A stretch of DNA of 64,000 nt, taken from the NCBI GenBank assembly GCA_943331445.1, contig CALQLO010000002.1, forward strand, positions 1-64,000, read 5' to 3'. The stretch comes from Akkermansia muciniphila (GTDB lineage Bacteria > Verrucomicrobiota > Verrucomicrobiia > Opitutales > UBA953). Within the stretch, counting starts at the first letter, position 1; each line of letters opens with the position of its first letter. The position numbers and the translations under genes were made by a program. This document shows positions 61,140 to 64,000 of the stretch, piece after piece. A model generated the notes under the pieces. The model was given only the letters and a program-made list of their open reading frames with translations. It ran no database searches and had not been told where the DNA came from.

Positions 61140-61907
61140 ATGGAAAGCCGCCGGATGTCCCTCAACCTAAATAGTATGAAAACGCCAGAGTACCGGGAGG
61201 AGTGGATGCGCCGGGTCGCCCCGGCCAGCCTGCGCGGCGTCTTCGACCACCTGCCCGGGGTGATGTTCTTCGCCAAGGATTTGGCGGGCAGGTTCACCAT
61301 GGCCAACCTGGCTTTCGCCCAGCGCTGCGGCTGTGCCGATGAAGCGAGCCTACTCGGCAAGACAGACGCCGACATCTTTCCGCCGGAGCTCGCGGCGGCC
61401 TTTAAGAAGAAGGACCTCCAGATCTGCCAGACGGGCCAGCCCCTGCCCCGCATCATCGAACTCTTCCCGAACGAGAGCGGGGAACACGTCTGGTATGAGA
61501 CGACCAAGCTTCCATTGTTTGATGCCGAGGGTAAAGCCTGCGGGGTCTGCGGCACGGTCCGCAGTTACGTCGGGACCAAGGCCCTGCTCGAGCCCTTCCT
61601 GCAGGTCGAGGCGGCAGCAGAATTCATCAAGGACAACCTCGGGTCGCCTCTTAATATAGATAAGCTCGCGAAGCTCACCGGGATGTCGGTCCGCCAGTTC
61701 GAACGCAAATTCCATAAGGCCTACCAGATGAGCCCGCGGGCCTATCTGGTGCGTATGCGGGTGGCGGCAGCCTCGGATCTACTCCGCACGAGCGGGCTCC
61801 GTCCGTCCGAAATCGCCCACCAGACGGGCTTTTATGATGCTAGTGACTTCTCGCGACAGTTCCGGAGGGCCATGAAAGTAAGCCCCACCGAGTACCGCCG
61901 GGGGTAA
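61140..61907 (+). CDS. PAS-domain AraC-family regulator
   Basis: 255 residues; an internal start at 61176 is possible. A PAS domain (about 20-140) with [20 protein letters not shown] and [20 protein letters not shown] is followed by an AraC-type HTH (about 155-252): [20 protein letters not shown], then [20 protein letters not shown], ending SPTEYRRG. The combination suggests sensing by the PAS domain of a small ligand, redox or heme signal. It directly precedes the MFS gene (106 bases) and probably controls it. Confidence 0.93.
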   Translation: MESRRMSLNLNSMKTPEYREEWMRRVAPASLRGVFDHLPGVMFFAKDLAGRFTMANLAFAQRCGCADEASLLGKTDADIFPPELAAAFKKKDLQICQTGQPLPRIIELFPNESGEHVWYETTKLPLFDAEGKACGVCGTVRSYVGTKALLEPFLQVEAAAEFIKDNLGSPLNIDKLAKLTGMSVRQFERKFHKAYQMSPRAYLVRMRVAAASDLLRTSGLRPSEIAHQTGFYDASDFSRQFRRAMKVSPTEYRRG

Positions 61908-62013
61908 AATCCGAGCCGCCGGGCAGGCCCGTCGGAATAATCATACTCCAAGAAGCCTACTCGACAGAGGCGGGTTGATGGGTTTTATTCACACCCGTAC
62001 CCCCTACCTCCCT

Positions 62014-63543
62014 ATGCAAGAAACTACTGCACCTAATGCGAAGCGCCTACTCTGGGCTGGCTTCATGGCTATCCTTGCGGCCGGCGTCGGCTTCGCCCTC
62101 CGTGGCGGCATCTTCGGCGCTTGGGCCTCCGAATACGGCTTTACCGCCACCCAACTGGGTGCGATCGGTGGTGCTGGCTTCTCGGGCTTCTGCTTCGGCA
62201 TCATCATCGGCGGCGTCCTGGTCGACAAGTTCGGCTACGGCAAGCTGATCGCCCTCGCCTTCTTAGGTCACCTCATCTCGGCCGTCGTCACCTTCGGTGC
62301 CACCACGCCTGCCAACGCGTATGACTTCCTCTATTGGGGCATGTTCATCTTCGCTTACGCTAACGGAACCCTCGAAGCCGTGGCCAATCCGCTGGTCGCC
62401 ACGACCTTCCCGCAGAACCGCACGCACTACCTCAACATCCTGCACGCCTCTTGGCCCCTCGGCATGGTGGTCGGCGCCGTCGCCTCGTACTTCCTCGGCT
62501 CCGTCCTCCACCTCGGCTGGAAGGGCCAGCTCGCCTTCTACCTCGTCCCGACCGTCGCCTACGCGGTGATGTTCTGGGGTCAGACCTTCCCCAAGTCAGA
62601 AGCCGCGCTCAAGGGCGCCAACTTCGGCGAAATGTTCAAGGATGTCGGCCTCCTCGGAGCCGCGGTCGCTTGCTACCTCGTGGCCCTCTTCTTCGGTGGC
62701 GCCACCACCGGCTTCATCATCGGCGGCGTGCTGCTCATCGCCGTCGGCTTGATCACCCGCTTCTCTGTCGGCTCCCTCCTCCTGTTCGTGCTCTTCATCA
62801 CCCACGCCCTCGTCGGCGCAGTTGAACTTGGCACCGACTCTTGGATCGAAGCTATCACTGGCAACCTCTTCACCGCCGACCAAGGCAAGACGCTCTTCAT
62901 CTGGACGTCCGCCATCATGTTCGGCCTGCGCTTCTGCGCTGAGTTCATCGAGAAGAAGGTCGGCTCCCCGATCGGCTTGCTCGTCGGCGCGGCCGTGCTC
63001 GCCGTCGTCGGCCTGCGCCTCGCCTCGGGCATGGACTCCTTCGTCGTGGCCCTCATCGCCCTCGGCATCTACGCCCTCGGCAAGACGTTCTTCTGGCCCA
63101 CCATGCTCGCCGTCATCGGCGATCGCTTCCCGCGTTCGGGTGCCGTCGCGATGTCCATCATGGGTGGTATCGGCATGCTCTCCGCTGGCCTGATCGGTGG
63201 CCCCGGCCTCGGCTACGCCAAGGACCGCTACACCGCTGAAGCCCTCCAGAAAGACGCCCCTGCTGCCTACGCTTCGGCCAAGGCTACTGGTGAGTCGAAG
63301 TTCCTCTTCCTCGCGCCCGTGACCGCTGTGGACGGCACTAAGCTCGAAGCCGCCAAGAAAGCTGGCGATAAGGGTGACGCCAACCAGAAGGCCATCGTCG
63401 CCGCCAACCAGGCCGGTGACCGCGCCACGCTGAAGGCTGACTCCTTCATCCCCCTCGTCATGGCCGGAATCTACCTCCTATTGCTCTTCTACTTCAAGAG
63501 CATCGGCGGCTACCGCGCCCTGAAGATCGAAGAGCAGGTCTAA
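62014..63543 (+). CDS. MFS transporter with long cytoplasmic or periplasmic insert
   Basis: 509 residues from ATG at 62014 ([17 protein letters not shown]); the longer reading adds a leader. About 12 membrane segments; [37 protein letters not shown] (motif A-like) and [15 protein letters not shown] are typical of sugar-type MFS proteins. Before the last segment is a hydrophilic stretch of about 55 residues ([20 protein letters not shown] ... [14 protein letters not shown]) that normal MFS proteins lack. Substrate may be a sugar, given the regulator and oxidoreductase next to it. Confidence 0.9.
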   Translation: MQETTAPNAKRLLWAGFMAILAAGVGFALRGGIFGAWASEYGFTATQLGAIGGAGFSGFCFGIIIGGVLVDKFGYGKLIALAFLGHLISAVVTFGATTPANAYDFLYWGMFIFAYANGTLEAVANPLVATTFPQNRTHYLNILHASWPLGMVVGAVASYFLGSVLHLGWKGQLAFYLVPTVAYAVMFWGQTFPKSEAALKGANFGEMFKDVGLLGAAVACYLVALFFGGATTGFIIGGVLLIAVGLITRFSVGSLLLFVLFITHALVGAVELGTDSWIEAITGNLFTADQGKTLFIWTSAIMFGLRFCAEFIEKKVGSPIGLLVGAAVLAVVGLRLASGMDSFVVALIALGIYALGKTFFWPTMLAVIGDRFPRSGAVAMSIMGGIGMLSAGLIGGPGLGYAKDRYTAEALQKDAPAAYASAKATGESKFLFLAPVTAVDGTKLEAAKKAGDKGDANQKAIVAANQAGDRATLKADSFIPLVMAGIYLLLLFYFKSIGGYRALKIEEQV

Positions 63544-63567
63544 GTTCCTGCCCTCGCTATGAAGCTG

Positions 63568-63600
63568 AAGGCCGCCCACCCGGGCGGCCTTCTTCATTTG
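63568..63600 (+). terminator. Intrinsic terminator after the MFS gene
   Basis: AAGGCCGCCC (63568-63577) and GGGCGGCCTT (63582-63591) with a 4-base loop, followed by CTTCATTT. Ends the transporter transcript before the oxidoreductase gene. Confidence 0.8.
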
Positions 63601-63686
63601 GTAGGTTGGCGAACAATTTCCGTCGGTTTCATCCTAGCAAATCGGCTTCCGTCCCGTGGCCCGTTCGGGCTGAATGGGTCACCCCT

Positions 63687-64000
63687 ATGAGTACGAAGAA
63701 AATCCGCATCGCCCTCGCCGGTCTCGGCTTCGGCGCCGAATTCATCCCGATCTACCTCGCGCACCCGAACGCGGAGATCGCCGCGATCTGCCAGCGCAAC
63801 CCCGCCAAGCTGAAAGAGATCGGCGACCGCTACGGCATCGCGAAGCGCTACACGGATTTCGATGCGCTACTGAAGGACCCGGACATTGACGCGATTCACA
63901 TCAACACACCCATCCCGGACCACGGCCGCCAATCCATCGCCGCCCTCAAGGCTGGCAAGCACGTGGCTTGCACGGTGCCGATGGCGACCTCGATGGCGGA
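63687..64000 (+). CDS. Gfo/Idh/MocA family oxidoreductase, cut by window edge
   Basis: The first 104 residues are visible from ATG at 63687. NAD(P)-binding IALAGLGFGAEFIPIYLA, then DFDALLKDPDIDAIHINTP, and the catalytic-site region KHVACTVPMATSMA, which in this branch replaces the EKP motif. Probably a sugar or inositol dehydrogenase acting downstream of the transporter. The rest lies outside the window. Confidence 0.9.
   Translation, partial: MSTKKIRIALAGLGFGAEFIPIYLAHPNAEIAAICQRNPAKLKEIGDRYGIAKRYTDFDALLKDPDIDAIHINTPIPDHGRQSIAALKAGKHVACTVPMATSMA

Overview
The window reads as chromosomal DNA of a GC-rich Verrucomicrobiota bacterium, probably close to Opitutae. The strongest pointers are a complete Akkermansia-type pilus cluster (families Amuc_1102 to Amuc_1098, here in pilMNOPQ-like order), the DUF1552/DUF1592 and large PVC-type cytochrome proteins, the ThuA/DUF1080 sugar genes and a FloA-NfeD pair. 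Genes are dense, mostly intact and often coupled by 1-20 base overlaps. No transposase, prophage or CRISPR array is visible.

Layout. 1-6943 (minus): pilus assembly operon ending in a secretin cut by the window edge. 7057-9507: metal (zinc/manganese) ABC importer znuABC type with a palindrome in front. 9508-11464 (minus): FloA/NfeD membrane-domain operon. 11529-14183: a CII-like regulator, peptide deformylase, an exported protein, HPr. 14327-17737: pyruvate dehydrogenase E1a-E1b-E2. 17798-22522 (minus): atypical SDR, then ThuA, DUF1080, sugar isomerase-like and SGNH hydrolase genes. 22640-27837: membrane hydrolase, GH16, TonB, SixA, a D-Ala-D-Ala carboxypeptidase and recA behind a GAAC-N4-GTTC SOS-type box. 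27907-34656 (minus): SGNH lipoprotein, DUF1552, DUF1592 cytochrome, RadC, carbonic anhydrase. 35008-44972: two small secreted proteins, FtsK, HAD phosphatase, RF1, TcdA, TatD, PurC, a VCBS protein. 44990-47400: tRNA-Gln, a 251 bp nested inverted repeat, a MazE-Doc toxin-antitoxin pair on a 17 bp operator, and a LysR gene facing a CarF/PEDS1-type plasmalogen desaturase. 48083-51350: RtcB RNA ligase, an unknown 178-residue protein, and 1.2 kb of structured non-coding DNA with two tRNAs. 51355-60950 (minus): PVC cytochrome dehydrogenase, an ebo metabolite-export cluster (F, D, C, E, B and a small gene in the A position) and cytochrome c. 61140-64000: PAS-AraC regulator, MFS transporter, Gfo/Idh/MocA oxidoreductase (cut by the edge).

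The most unusual part is 50100-51350. A three-way-junction RNA motif occurs three times with compensatory changes in its hairpins. Two copies carry a second conserved module that shows an anticodon-like loop, and the copies are interleaved with divergent tRNA-Pro(UGG) and tRNA-Arg(ACG) genes. All of this lies directly upstream of the RNA ligase gene rtcB and the unknown gene. I read it as a candidate RNA-repair or tRNA-protection cassette with its own non-coding RNAs; that function is inference. All coordinates and motifs were read by eye and no database search was run.
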